This document shows positions 33,797-44,912 of a stretch of DNA of 64,000 bases, one piece after another. Source of the stretch: Metarhizium brunneum (Eukaryota; Ascomycota; Sordariomycetes; Hypocreales; Clavicipitaceae); contig NC_089424.1 in assembly GCF_013426205.1 (NCBI RefSeq), forward strand, positions 3,844,001-3,908,000. Reading direction: 5' to 3'. How positions within the stretch are numbered: the first letter of the stretch is position 1; every line of letters starts with the position of its first letter. The notes under the pieces were generated by a model. The model made no database searches, was not told the DNA's origin, and was given only the letters and a program-made list of their open reading frames with translations. The position numbers and the translations under genes are program-made.

Positions 33797-36516
33797 CAGG
33801 AGCCGAACTGATATTGGCCATGGTTTCTGGTAGCGAACCTTGCAGTGGTGCAGCTCCGTCAATATTTCTGGACGATGGCTCGTTGCCACAACTATTCTCG
33901 CGACACTTTCCCGATGCAACATAATCAAATCTTGTATAATCTGCATGATTCCCCACACAATCTATTACCAGCCCAAGTTTTCGGTTGGTGATGGTGTTGC
34001 ATTTTCATGTGACTTGGTTCCATGACGGTTATAAGACTACTACCGTCCAAGTGTAACGAATTGGTCGTATCTGCAGTCTGCCGATAAGCCTCACATCCTG
34101 CAACTGTCATGGGGAACTCCGTCATATGGGTGCTCAGGTTATAATGTCCATCGCCTTTCAAATTGCTCAAAAACTTTTGCAGAGACCGGCCCTATGTATA
34201 CACCGATTCGCTTGCACCAAGGCGCTTCAGTGGCTTGCTGTTACTCACACTGGTGACGATTCTAGGATTCAGCTTGCTTGACATGCACCTGATACTAGGG
34301 ATTGATCTCAACCCGTTGACATGTGAGGGTGTGGGTGAACAACGCCATGCCAATTATCATCGACCAAGAAAGCCGGGAGTTCTTGCAATGCAATATTGTA
34401 GTCAAATCTGGCCGCCTTATACCCTGTCAGAATTCACATTGGACCGGGTTTTAACCCCAACAAAACGAACAGCAGCCCTGGGCCGGGCGTGTCTTCCATG
34501 CTGCAGACGGAGTGGATCGTGAATGGTCGTTTGCGCAGGAGGCAACTCCCGCGTCGTTTGCTCTGTGGGGAACAAGTAGATGGGTGCCATTGGGGGATTG
34601 ACTACGGATATTAGTAGCAGTAACTGTAGTATTCGGAAGTCAGTGACCACCAACAATAGTTCTCGTTATTATAAGCGTTCCTGTGTCATATGATCTGGCA
34701 ATTTATGGGCCTGTGCGATGGGTGTCTCTGACCCAGCTTCGTCCCAAGAGGCGTCAACAGTTAGTTAGCTACTGAAGGTGACTGTGAATCAAGGAACAAG
34801 TCCGTGGGCGATGAGGAGGACCCCCCCAGTTCAGCCAGCATAACTTTAGGCTTGTGCATCAAACAGCAAGTACGTAATAGAGTGAGTGGCTCAGCTTGGC
34901 CGCAACCCGTTCATGGCAGCATGTCTTGGAAGCACTCATTGAAAGCCATATGTTTTCGGATGATAACTGCTCATGGCAAGCCAAATGCATATATGAAACG
35001 AATGGTATGCCTGGCCATCAGCATAGAATCAGTCATGATTTACTGAGACTGGCAGTCATCGAGTTCTCTTCAATGTTCTTCCCGTCGGCAGCTTGTGAAG
35101 GAAAATGGCCCCAGGCTCAGCCGGCACCCACCGCGTCGAGCCAATCGAGAAGAGTCTGGTCTGGTTGGGAGGAGCGAGTCTGGGCGCGTACCAACTTCTG
35201 GCTTGGTGCTTTGGAGGTGTCGATTGGTTTCGCCAGGCCTCAGGCTGATGTCACAAGCTGGGGAAACCGCAGTCGGACGCCACTAGCACTTCTGGGTTGT
35301 GTAATGGAAATTCGCATTGTGGTGTCGTTGCATGTGATTTCCCCACCAGACTGCCGAGCACGTGCAAGCCAATGACGAGATGGCATGAACTGGGGGCCCG
35401 TCGCTTCCCACAACCAGGGCCGACGGAAACAGTCATTGCAGGCACCGACTTGGCAATGCTGATGGACACGCATCAATAGGCGACAAGACGGCGCAGAAGA
35501 CTGTTGATGAGATGAAAACAGCTGTGCCGAGTCTGTGTCGACACCTTTTGGCCTTGGAGTGCTCGTCAAACCATCTGACTTTAAGGCTTGATGCTTGATG
35601 GCAAAGCGGCTGAAACGTCGCTGGCAGGTCTGGTAGTTTAAATGGCGTGAGCAAGACAACAGGGAACGGCGATCACCGGGGAGGAAACATGTTCCCGAAC
35701 TCCGGCTGGACATCTGGAGCCTCCATCACTGCAAGTCCCGAGAATACTACTGTGCGGGATGGCGCCTGGAGATGGGTGCCTTACACCGGGGTTCTGCGAG
35801 GACGCCGCCTGGAAACCACACTTGGGAGGGGGCATGGCATTGATGCAAAAGTTCCGCTGTTGGCGGTACATGTAGTTGCAGGATGCCCGGTCTTCATCCT
35901 GACGTCGCTGAGAATAGAACAGCAGAGGCGTCAGCAGGCCACAGTCAGTGCGTCCATGTCGCAGCGCTCCTGCCGTCAATTGCAGCTAGGAACATTGGAA
36001 GGAGCGGCGACATGGAACCAAACATGGGCCTGGAGGGCATCTCGGCCACAACTGAAGCTGCTTCAATGCCATCAATGTCTGGTCTGGGTGCTTCCAGCTC
36101 TGCTTTGCAGTGGATGGGCAGCCAATTTTTGTTGGGGCACTGGGCTGGCCTGACTCGGACAAGAAGCAAAAAACGAGAGGCCAACCGGCGAGGACAAAGA
36201 CATGGGCAGACACAATGCGAGACGCAGAGAACAAAAGGGGCCCCCGCAGCTAGGCCAAATGGGGCTTCAGCGGTAGCACCGACCGCCCAGCGCTGTCCTG
36301 GTGCTGGAGCTGACCAACATGTGTCAAGGTGCCTGGCAAGCAATCACATGCTCGCCCTTCGCGCCCCCCAGACCGCCGTCGAGTGCGCGGTTCGTGAAAC
36401 CGCCGCCTCCCAACGAGACTGCTGTTGTGCTGCCATGCTCGAGTGGTCTGTCTGGTGGTTGCTTTGTTTTACAAGGCCCTCCCCCCCCCGGCCTGCCTCC
36501 ACGACCCATCAAATCT

Positions 36517-36545
36517 TCATCCTCGTCCTCGTCCTCGTCCTCGTC
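36517..36545 (+). repeat. CCTCGT hexamer repeat
   Basis: About five tandem copies of a CCTCGT unit in the leader region upstream of the Opi1/CCG-8 gene, in a pyrimidine-rich setting. Confidence 0.8.
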
Positions 36546-36843
36546 ACGGGCCACTCCTGCCGCTCCGACTGATGTCCCATTGTCGAGCCAAGGCCTCGCC
36601 CCCCCTGCATCCCTTGCCCGGCCTCCTACAAACACAGAGACGAAACCTCGTCGCCGACGGGCTCTATCCTTTGTGTGCGGCTCCGCGGCGAAAAGGCGAG
36701 CTTGGTCGATTCTTTGAATAGCATCGCCAACCCACCGAGTCTTGCGCATCGTCCCAACTATTTCTTCGCCGGCAGTTCCTTCACCATCGAGCCCTCAAAC
36801 CAACGTCCCGACTCCGCGCCCTGGCCAAGGCGCCGCTGCCTCC

Positions 36844-38622
36844 ATGCAGTTCTCGCCCCCTCCCGACGTCGATACCCTCTCGACAAAGCTTCCTCCGTTG
36901 AATAATCATGATACCGACAAGATTCTCCCATCGCTCAGCAGTGTGACTGGCGTCCATGGCTTCAGGGGCGATCCCATCCTCGACCACCAAAACTTCCGTT
37001 CGCAATCACCACACTGGCCTCCGTTGAGCGGCCCTTTAGCCTACCGCCAACCACCCAATTTTTCCACTCGCCGGGCGGACAGTCCAGCTACCATGGACCT
37101 CGATGGCAGCAATAGCGTAACCAGCGCGCCGTCGCCGGATCGTCACAGTTCCAATAACAGTTTGAATTTGGACGACCCAGACGTTCGATTAGCGGCAGAA
37201 GCGCTTGGCGACCTCCGAGCAGGTATGCCGTCCATCACTTATGGCTGTCAATCAAGTTACTTCGGTTCACATTTCCATGGGCCCGTACTAATACTGTTTG
37301 CTCTCGCAGATTTCGTTTCGTCGCCGCCAGATACGGCTAGCCTGGCCCCAATGAGCCCAACCATTAATAGCCACCATCGAACATCATCCTCCCAATCCAG
37401 ATCACCTCAGCCCGAACCATTATTATCCCTTCTGACGACTTCCCATCCACTCGTGGCTAGTACAATCGGAGGGGCTAGTTTTGCATACGGCGGGGCCAAG
37501 AATTTCTCCCCGCGGTTCAAGTCCGGTGCTGAATACGTCGAAGGTTACCTAACGCCGCTTGCCAAAACTGTGAACTCGGTTGGCCGAGTCACAGGTGTTG
37601 AAGGTGGTGTGCGTTGGTTCCTGGGAAACAGACGCCAGCCCAACTCAGCTGATTCCGATGCCAATGGCAATTCCAAGAAGCGGCGAAAGGTTGGTCAAGA
37701 GAGCGATGGTGCCAACAAGAAGAGCAGGGATATGACAAGTGGCGATACCGACATGTCTCCGTCTACACCGAAAAGTGAAAGAAGATTGTCGTCGGCTAGC
37801 ACCGTAGATACCCTGCCCGCCTATGACGAGATGAGGTCGCCGGCCTACACCGAGATTGAGGCTGGATCACAACAAGCGCCGCGGTCCACCCCCTCCAATG
37901 CCTCGTGGCCATCTCGCCTCATCATGTCGACTTCAGGATTGAGCGTCGCCATGAGCGCTGAGAGTTTACGGAGCCTGAAGTACTGCCTCAAGTGGCTTCG
38001 TTGGACAAATGACCACATGAGCCAGGTGATTGGCAACTTGAAGACTACACTGGAGGAATACGAGAAGACTGCCCAGCGGCAAATCGAAAACTCGGAATCC
38101 GGCAAATCGCAAAGCTCCGCCGACGCGCCTGACAATGCCGACGGTCAATCCAACGGACAAACCCCAGAACAAGCCCGCACCGAGCTGACTAACAAGATCA
38201 ATACACTCAAGGTTGATGTTCTGAAGACTCTTCAGGAAACCATCAATACCGTGTCCAAATATGCCGGCGGCGCCTTGCCCGAGAACGCTCGCATCCTTGT
38301 GCGCCGGCATCTAACGAGCTTGCCCCAACGCTTTCGATTAGCCAGCATGTCAGACACGTCCTCGGAAGGCGGCGAGAAGGATAGCGACTCGGCGGTGCGT
38401 GAAGGTGCTCAAAAGGTTTTGGTCTTGGCAAAGGAAGGTCTGGAGATGGTGACGCAGATCACTGGCGTCTTGGACGGCACCATTGTCAGTGCTGAACAAT
38501 GGTGTGAGCGCATGGGGAAACGGCGACGGCCTACGAACGATGGCGATCAGCTTGAGTCCCCTCAATTTGAGCCGCCCGCCACCGTTATTGAGGCTAATGG
38601 CGATGTGAAAATGGCTCCTTAA
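36844..38622 (+). CDS. opi1: Opi1-domain transcriptional repressor (CCG-8-like)
   Basis: Homologue of yeast Opi1, the repressor of phospholipid (inositol/choline) genes, and of Neurospora CCG-8, a clock- and metabolism-linked factor. Exon 1 is 36844-37222 and exon 2 is 37310-38622, giving 563 aa. The 87-nt intron has donor GTATGC and acceptor CTCGCAG. The conserved block runs DDPDVRLAAEALGDLRADFV across the splice, then PLLSLLTTSHPLVASTIGGA and YVEGYLTPLAKTVNSVG. A basic nuclear-type patch (KKRRKV) follows, and then the second conserved region with a heptad-like leucine pattern (ESLRSLKYCLKWLRW, IGNLKTTLEEYEK). The start is the ATG at 36844, in good context; the frame is open further upstream but has no ATG. 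The intron is a multiple of three and stop-free (see findings). Confidence 0.93.
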   Translation: MQFSPPPDVDTLSTKLPPLNNHDTDKILPSLSSVTGVHGFRGDPILDHQNFRSQSPHWPPLSGPLAYRQPPNFSTRRADSPATMDLDGSNSVTSAPSPDRHSSNNSLNLDDPDVRLAAEALGDLRAGMPSITYGCQSSYFGSHFHGPVLILFALADFVSSPPDTASLAPMSPTINSHHRTSSSQSRSPQPEPLLSLLTTSHPLVASTIGGASFAYGGAKNFSPRFKSGAEYVEGYLTPLAKTVNSVGRVTGVEGGVRWFLGNRRQPNSADSDANGNSKKRRKVGQESDGANKKSRDMTSGDTDMSPSTPKSERRLSSASTVDTLPAYDEMRSPAYTEIEAGSQQAPRSTPSNASWPSRLIMSTSGLSVAMSAESLRSLKYCLKWLRWTNDHMSQVIGNLKTTLEEYEKTAQRQIENSESGKSQSSADAPDNADGQSNGQTPEQARTELTNKINTLKVDVLKTLQETINTVSKYAGGALPENARILVRRHLTSLPQRFRLASMSDTSSEGGEKDSDSAVREGAQKVLVLAKEGLEMVTQITGVLDGTIVSAEQWCERMGKRRRPTNDGDQLESPQFEPPATVIEANGDVKMAP

Positions 38623-40637
38623 ATTCAACCACTTGGAGGAATAGTGGTTGAGAGCAAACTTATTACGCCATGGGGAATGAGGAGACACCGATTGGTAGGA
38701 CAACTTGAGGGGTCCAAAGGCTGGGAAAATGTTGAGGGGGAAGCGGCTGGAGGAGCATTGGCTGGCTCAAAAGAGGAAAAAACTGTTGTTCGAGATTTCT
38801 CGCCTTGGTGGAATGTTGCAAGATGCCACAAGGCCTTGTCCTGAAAGACTTGCATGGATCACGGGAAGCACGTCTAGTATCTGATTTCCCCCTTTCTTCC
38901 CTCTTTTGCTTTTGGCAAAGAGACTTTTTTATTTTGTTGAAATGATACCTACTACATGACTAGGGCGACGAGATATCAGGAACATTCATTCGCGCCGAGC
39001 CCTGCAAATGGCAAAGTGCATAAAATGCACAGGCTTTACTATTTCTTTACTATGTATTCACCATTACCACGACGCATCTTTCTTTTCTCGATGTATATAG
39101 CGGCGCTATGGTGTTGGGAAGAGGGTCTGAATAGCTTGGAAGTGAACAGGACAGCAAGTCATGAATTGAATGATTGCGTTGACCACGATGGTGCGTCGTG
39201 ATGCTGGCTCGTCGTCTATACCGTATATACACTAGCGTGTTGTAGCATGACATTGGTACGGGTCATGACTAGTGATGTCTTGCCTGGGAACACGCTCAGA
39301 CACTAGGTCTCTGGGAATACGACTTTACTTGTGAGTTTATGGAAATGGGCAAGCAAGAAGGTTGCCTGAGGTACATATGTTGGTTCGGGTCGGTTCTACT
39401 TCCATGCTGGGGACGAGCACCCCGAGCTGGGGTTTGCATTTGGGGTTGGGGTAGCAAGTGCTGGCACACGAAACTCTGGCGGATCGGCGCGTCTGGTCTG
39501 GGTGACATGCTAACTGTAGAGGAGACGGAGGTGTTGATGCCGAGTTGTGGAGGTTGTCAAGTTGCTGCAGAGTCTGTGTAAATAGGGGCTTGACAACCTT
39601 GTTTCTACGTTGACCTACACGCCGGTGGGCATTGTTCTAACAGATGAGAGGGGGTTGGACTCGCCGAGCTGGTGATCGGGTTAGTCGAGGGCCGGGTGCA
39701 ATGTGGTTTCCATCGCTGAGAACAATCGCCCTCTGCTGGTGAAATGTTGGTGTGGCACGGGCAGAATGGGCGAGGTGTCCGGATGTCGGGTTTGGAAACG
39801 GCGCGTGAGAAGGAGCAAGTGTTGGAGGTGATGCTGCGCGTGTACTCGACTGACAGAGGTGGTGCTGTGAGCTGGCCTGGTTATAAATGAAGACTTGTGA
39901 GTTGTGAGTTGGGAAACTGGATGGGTTTGGGGCTCGATTACACTGACATGCCTGTTCATGCCGAATACACATACCCATTTATACCCAATGTGCGTATGTA
40001 CACTAGCCGTTAATAATTTGGCTGAACGCACGGCGAAGGATCTGCGTGTAGCACTCGTCGCGAACCCAAGCGACGTCAATGGTTGTGAAGACGAACTCGA
40101 GTGTCGGACTTTGAGTACCACTGGAATCACCGCTTTACACCTTTCAACGATTGCAGTGGTATTATGACACACTACGACACACTACGACACAACCTTTGGT
40201 ACATGTATACATGCAATCAGCCGACGGCTGATGATATTCGAATATATTACGGTATACTGTAGTATCACCTGTATACTGCTAGTCGTACCTTTCCGCTGCT
40301 GTATACACTGAAATAGTGAAGCCCTTTTGTATAGCAAAATCGGCTGCTAGGAGCCTTGACGACGACATCGGCAGCGATGGTCGCTACCACGATGATGTTA
40401 GCAAGAAGATAGCAAAGTCGTATTATGTTATATAAAATATCTCAGCAAAACAAGCTTCTCGCAGCCCGTTGGAACCTCCTCGTTCAGCAAAAACCTGCCT
40501 TTAGGCAGCATTTATAGCTCGAAAATCGCGACTAGAATATACTCATCCGTCGCCGTGACGGCTGCTTCTAGTCATTCCCTTTCCACCGCACTGGTCGCCG
40601 CAACGGTGCCCCTTATCCCCCGAGCTAGCTATCAAAT
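38623..40637. other. Intergenic, 2 kb
   Basis: No supported gene. A short tandem GACACACTAC repeat (three partial copies) is at about 40162-40190. The stretch 40190-40450 is A/T-rich with several GTATAC palindromes. Confidence 0.5.
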
Positions 40638-41696
40638 CTAGCCAGATCCCGCTAGATAACGGGCGAGTGAATCGATCTGCTGCCGCAGCATCTTCAGATC
40701 ATCGCGTATATCGAAGATTACTTCCTCTAACTTTGCCATTCTTGCCTCCTGAGCAACGCAGCGTGCTTCTACTTTCTTGATATTTGCTTTCAGACCCTCT
40801 GTCGGCTTCGCATTCTGTATCGTATCCCACGGGTCTTTTTGTTGCCCGGCTGTTTTCCTCTGTTTTTTGGTCGAGGGGCCTTTGGCAGGACCCGGCTTGC
40901 GCTTGCGACTTGTTTGATTTGCCTTTCGGGTTTCTGTTTGTGCCCTCTCGTCGGTGGCTTCATTTTCGTTGGGGTTGTCTGGATCGATATTACGACCGCT
41001 GTTGCGGGGTCGTGTTCGGCGTCCGGCTGGTATGTTGTCTCTTCCATCGAGGCCTGCGCTGGCTTTATTGCCGCCTCTCGCAGTAGTGCGCGAACTGCCA
41101 TTCGTGTCGCCGACGTTTCCAACAGTGCTCTTGTCTGCCTGACTTTGAGGATCCCCTCCTGCGAGGACAGGGCGGGCCTCGTGGACTTTTTCATGTGGCG
41201 GTTGGGGTTCTGGCCCATTGTGGTCGGTTGCTTTCGGTTGACCCAAACCACCGGACATTTGTATGCCGGGTTCTGGCTCTTCTGGTTTGGGAGTCTGCTC
41301 AGTTTTTGGGCTCTTCCAAGTCTCCCTCAGCACTCTTCTCACGTCTTGTGTCACCACGCCGATTTCGACTGGAAGTATGGTCTTCTGCCTTGCAAATTGA
41401 GCACCCCAGGAGAGCCTATTTACAGCGCGGTTGCCAAACATGACGGAGAGAATGGTGTACTCGGCTGCTGTGGCTTTGCGGCCTTGTATCTTCCGATGAA
41501 TCTTGTGGCTAGAGGGAGTGGTTGTTGCGCGCGTGATACGGGCGTCGGCACACAGTGATTTGAACTCGATTCTGTTCCTCTCTGTCCATGTATCGGAGTC
41601 TTTGACCCAAATCTCAGTTAGTTTGGCGGCAATCTTCGAGTCCCATTCGTTTACTGGCCTAAAGGCTTCTTCGAGGTCTGAAGCTGTTGCAGGCAT
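40638..41696 (-). CDS. Unrecognised basic nuclear-type protein with C-terminal coiled coil
   Basis: I do not recognise this protein. A single exon from the ATG at 41696 gives 352 aa; the open frame upstream is Leu/Phe-rich and looks non-coding. The N-terminal 120 residues are predicted helical (AFRPVNEWDSKIAAKLTEIW, then DTWTERNRIEFKSLCADA). The middle is Pro/Glu/Gly-rich and disordered. A strong basic nuclear signal follows (SRKRKPGPAKGPSTKKQRK). The last 50 residues form a heptad-patterned coiled coil (VEARCVAQEARMAKLEEVIF, DLKMLRQQIDSLARYL). The absence of introns and an A/T-rich repeat-bearing flank fit a lineage-specific gene. A role in chromatin or DNA binding is a guess from composition only. 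Confidence 0.6.
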   Translation of the reverse strand: MPATASDLEEAFRPVNEWDSKIAAKLTEIWVKDSDTWTERNRIEFKSLCADARITRATTTPSSHKIHRKIQGRKATAAEYTILSVMFGNRAVNRLSWGAQFARQKTILPVEIGVVTQDVRRVLRETWKSPKTEQTPKPEEPEPGIQMSGGLGQPKATDHNGPEPQPPHEKVHEARPVLAGGDPQSQADKSTVGNVGDTNGSSRTTARGGNKASAGLDGRDNIPAGRRTRPRNSGRNIDPDNPNENEATDERAQTETRKANQTSRKRKPGPAKGPSTKKQRKTAGQQKDPWDTIQNAKPTEGLKANIKKVEARCVAQEARMAKLEEVIFDIRDDLKMLRQQIDSLARYLAGSG

Positions 41697-43073
41697 GGTG
41701 TTTATTCTGTAGCTGGTGAGGTTAGTTATAAACGTGAGGCTGGGAGGAAGAAGCGCCAAAGAATGATATGGAGATGAAATACCGTATGAACCACAAGTCT
41801 GATTCGATATTGCGCCGGCTAGACGAAATGTGCTGGTGGCAAAGTGAATCGACAAATTAAAATTAAGAAAACAGGAAACTCTTTTTCGACGTGCGATTAA
41901 AAATAATATTCTCAGAGAAGAGACGAACCCAAGATTTAAGATCCCCAAACTTTGAAGTGCGGGTGTTGATGAAAATCGCAAATGTCTCAATAAGAATGCT
42001 GGAATAATGTTGACAGGTGGAAGATAGAAATGCAATGGAGGGGGAGGAAGAAGAGGAAGAAGAGGAAGAAGCAGCAGCTAGAGATGATGAAATAAATAGA
42101 ATTGATGACAGCTGTTAGCCAGAGTCACCAGCTGCCATGCCGCCAGCCGTCAACCCCCTAAATACTGCGACGACCACAATCTCACGGGAAGAGGTTACGG
42201 GCATCATCTCTCCCAGACACTACTCTCGACATTCCTGTATACTCTCATATACCAGAATATGCTGCCGATACAATCGATATCTCTTTTCTGCAGCCATTTT
42301 GCTGTCGTGGATGGGTCGTTCCCGAGGACTGCAATGCAAGTCTCAAAGTCTGCGCTGTGCTTGTCCGTGGCTAACATCTTCTTTCTTGGTTTGCGTATAG
42401 TTCTATCTTCTTAGGGACATGAATCGACTGATTCCAGGATGCTGTTGCTATCGCGTACCGCGACTGCAATCTCATCGAGGCGGAGTGTAAAGGTAGCCAG
42501 AATCGCGACTCGAAATGGAAGCAGACCACGACCACACAAGAACGCAGAATGTCATTGCCCGCGCTTGAGCATAGCCTGCTTGGCGAATACAACACTCCAC
42601 TATCGGTAATCTCAAAACATCGCCGTGTATCGCTCGAGTCCGAAACACGAAACGTTGTGCCAAGGTATAAGGCTGGGGGCTGTGTGGTATTAGGGTTCGC
42701 TCATCCGCAGGCCGTATACGTCGTATCTACGCATTGGCTCCAATACGAACGCAACCTCCATTGGAAGGATTTCTTCTTTGGGAAGTTCCACAGCGTCTAC
42801 GCCATCGCCATTGGCTCAAATATTAGGTGTCAACGCCCGTGGTGTCCACAGGGCCCTTCAGCTCACCTAGGCAGACAGTTCCCGGCGGAAATTGAGAGAG
42901 GAGTTGGAGTAATACTTCACATCGTGGGGGGCGGCTCTCGGGTGGTTAGAATAAACTTGACAGCAAAGAGATGCTAGGAGAGTCGGGTATATATCTCTGT
43001 GTCTTTGGACGTTCTGGCATTCGATCCTGAACGAGCATGACTTGCGTTGCTGTTGCTTATAACCTCATCCACG
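41697..43073. other. Intergenic, 1.4 kb
   Basis: No supported gene. A GGAAGAA purine repeat lies at about 42043-42072. A 142-codon plus frame at 42549 has no recognisable features. Confidence 0.45.
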
Positions 43074-44912
43074 ATGAAGCTCCCAGTTGCTTGCATTGTA
43101 TTGCTCCAAGCCGTCACCTCAGCCGCCATACCCGCCGGCCATGACACTGCACCAACAGCAACACTTGATTCTGGGCTAATTTTCGGTGTTGCAACCCAAC
43201 TCCCAGGGGCTCCTGGGCCTGTCAACAAGTTTCTAGGCATACCATACGCAGAGAAACCTGAACGCTTCACCCTCTCCAAACCACCAAAGAGATGGAGATC
43301 CCCCAAGAATACGACAGCCTTTGGACCCTCGTGTTATCAATTGGTCCCGGATAGTGGTGGGTGCAAATCATGGCGGAGCAGGCAATAACACTCGTCCGTG
43401 ATACTAACCAGCTGCGCAGATGTCGGCCCCAGCAAAGACCTTCTCCATGGTCTCTTCAACCAACATCCGCCCCAAAGCGAGGACTGCCTTTTAATAAATG
43501 CATTCGCTCCCACACCCTCCGGTCCGGCATCTGGCCGTCCAATTATTGTTTTTATTCCCGGTGGTGGATGGCAGATGGGCAATGGCCAGCTCGACTTGTC
43601 TGGGTTTGCCGGGTATGAAGACATTGTTGCATTCGCCTTCAACTACCGGACAAACAGTACGTGGCATACACAAATTCTTGACATTAGCTCTTTCGACTTT
43701 TGCTCATAGTAAGGGTGCGCGCGCAGTATTCGGTTTCCCAAACAGCGGCGAGCTCCCGGTGCAACAACGAAACCTCGGCCTATACGACCAACAGCTCGCA
43801 CTCGAATGGGTGCAAAAGAATGCCAAGGCGTTTGGTGGCGATGCCTCCAAGGTGACCATCTGGGGGGAATCCGCCGGGTCGCTCTCGGTCGACATACACA
43901 TGCACGCATACACCAATGTCACCAAGCCCCCGTTTCGAGGCGCCATCATGTCCAGCGGGGAGTTCTCGTTCGGCCTACTGGGCACGACCGCAGCGCCAAA
44001 CAATACAAAAGCTTGGGATAGCGTCGTAAAAGAGGCCGGGTGCAAGGGAGCCAGCACGATTGACTGCCTGCGAACAATGCCAGCGGAAAAGCTGGTAAAT
44101 ATTACCCAAAAGGCCGGTACTATTTTCATCCCAATTGAGGACAACAGGGCTGTTCCCGCAGGACGAGCTTCCGCGTGGAGGCAAGGGAATCTGGCCAAGG
44201 TGCCGATCTTGGCGGGCACGATTGCACAGGAAGGACGAGCTCTTGTCAATCGCAACATCTCGCTGGATCGGTTCAACGAGGCATACCTGTTTGGACCGTT
44301 CTTCAGCAACGAGCAACGCGATGAAATCTACGCGCACTACAGAAAACTGCCCGGTTTGAAGACAGACTTTGACCTGGCTGCGGCTATATACACCGACTTT
44401 CTTTGGCAATGCGTAGGTATTTCCGCAGATACTAGACGGGCCAGACGGCAAGCTGACAGAAACGTGTGTAGCCGATGCAAAAGCTGACGCAGGTCTCTGC
44501 GTCGATTCACAACCCCACGTGGCGATATTATTTCAACATGTCTATAGTCGACAGGCTTCCCAGCGAGTACGGCTACCTGGGCAAGTTCCACGGCAGCGAC
44601 CTGCTGCTTCTCGTAATCTCGCCGACGTACGACGACTCGACGGCGGCTGGGGCCTTGTTGACTCCTCTGCTGTACACGTTTGTCAACTACTTTCGCGGTG
44701 CGATTGGGAGGTTTGTGCGAAACCCGGGCGGCGGTCCCGGCTGGCCGATGGTGGGATCGTCGTTCAGGCCTTGGGACGTGGTGACGCTGGGTGATGTTGG
44801 TTCTGCGCACGCGGCGGGTGCGACGCCTGTGAATCAGACAGTACTTGACGAGAACTGTGTCTTGTTTGAGGATGCGCTTGATATGTATGAGAAATATATG
44901 GGCTCTGCGTAG
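43074..44912 (+). CDS. Secreted type-B carboxylesterase / lipase
   Basis: An alpha/beta-hydrolase that cleaves carboxylic esters, probably extracellular. Exons are 43074-43356, 43420-43656, 43727-44412 and 44472-44912, giving 548 aa, the usual family length. The introns are 63, 70 and 59 nt (donors GTGGGT, GTACGT, GTAGGT). Residues 1 to about 18 are a signal peptide ([18 protein letters not shown]). Family landmarks: [10 protein letters not shown], the disulfide cysteine in [10 protein letters not shown], oxyanion-hole FIPGGGW, and the nucleophile elbow [11 protein letters not shown] with Ser222. [11 protein letters not shown] carries the acidic residue of the triad, and GKFHGSDL the His. All three triad positions are intact. 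Substrate is not predictable; Asn-X-Thr/Ser sites suggest glycosylation. Confidence 0.93.

Larger units (their letters stand above)
32738..36843. other. Long intergenic region, 4.1 kb
   Basis: Apart from a foldback element (33584-33796, listed) and a CCTCGT-type repeat near 36517 (listed), I see no supported gene. The frames in 34.8-36.7 kb are short, low in complexity and without domains. The 3' part is probably the long 5' leader and promoter of the Opi1/CCG-8 gene. Confidence 0.5.

Noticed and set aside
34896..36153. Several 110-170-codon frames in 34.9-36.2 kb
   Set aside because: They lie on both strands and overlap each other, with no domain, splice structure or consistent codon use.
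42043..42072. GGAAGAA purine repeat considered as part of a gene
   Set aside because: It is a simple repeat upstream of the coiled-coil gene, outside any supported reading frame.
42549..42977. A 142-codon plus-strand frame before the carboxylesterase
   Set aside because: No recognisable motif or signal, and no splice or promoter support.
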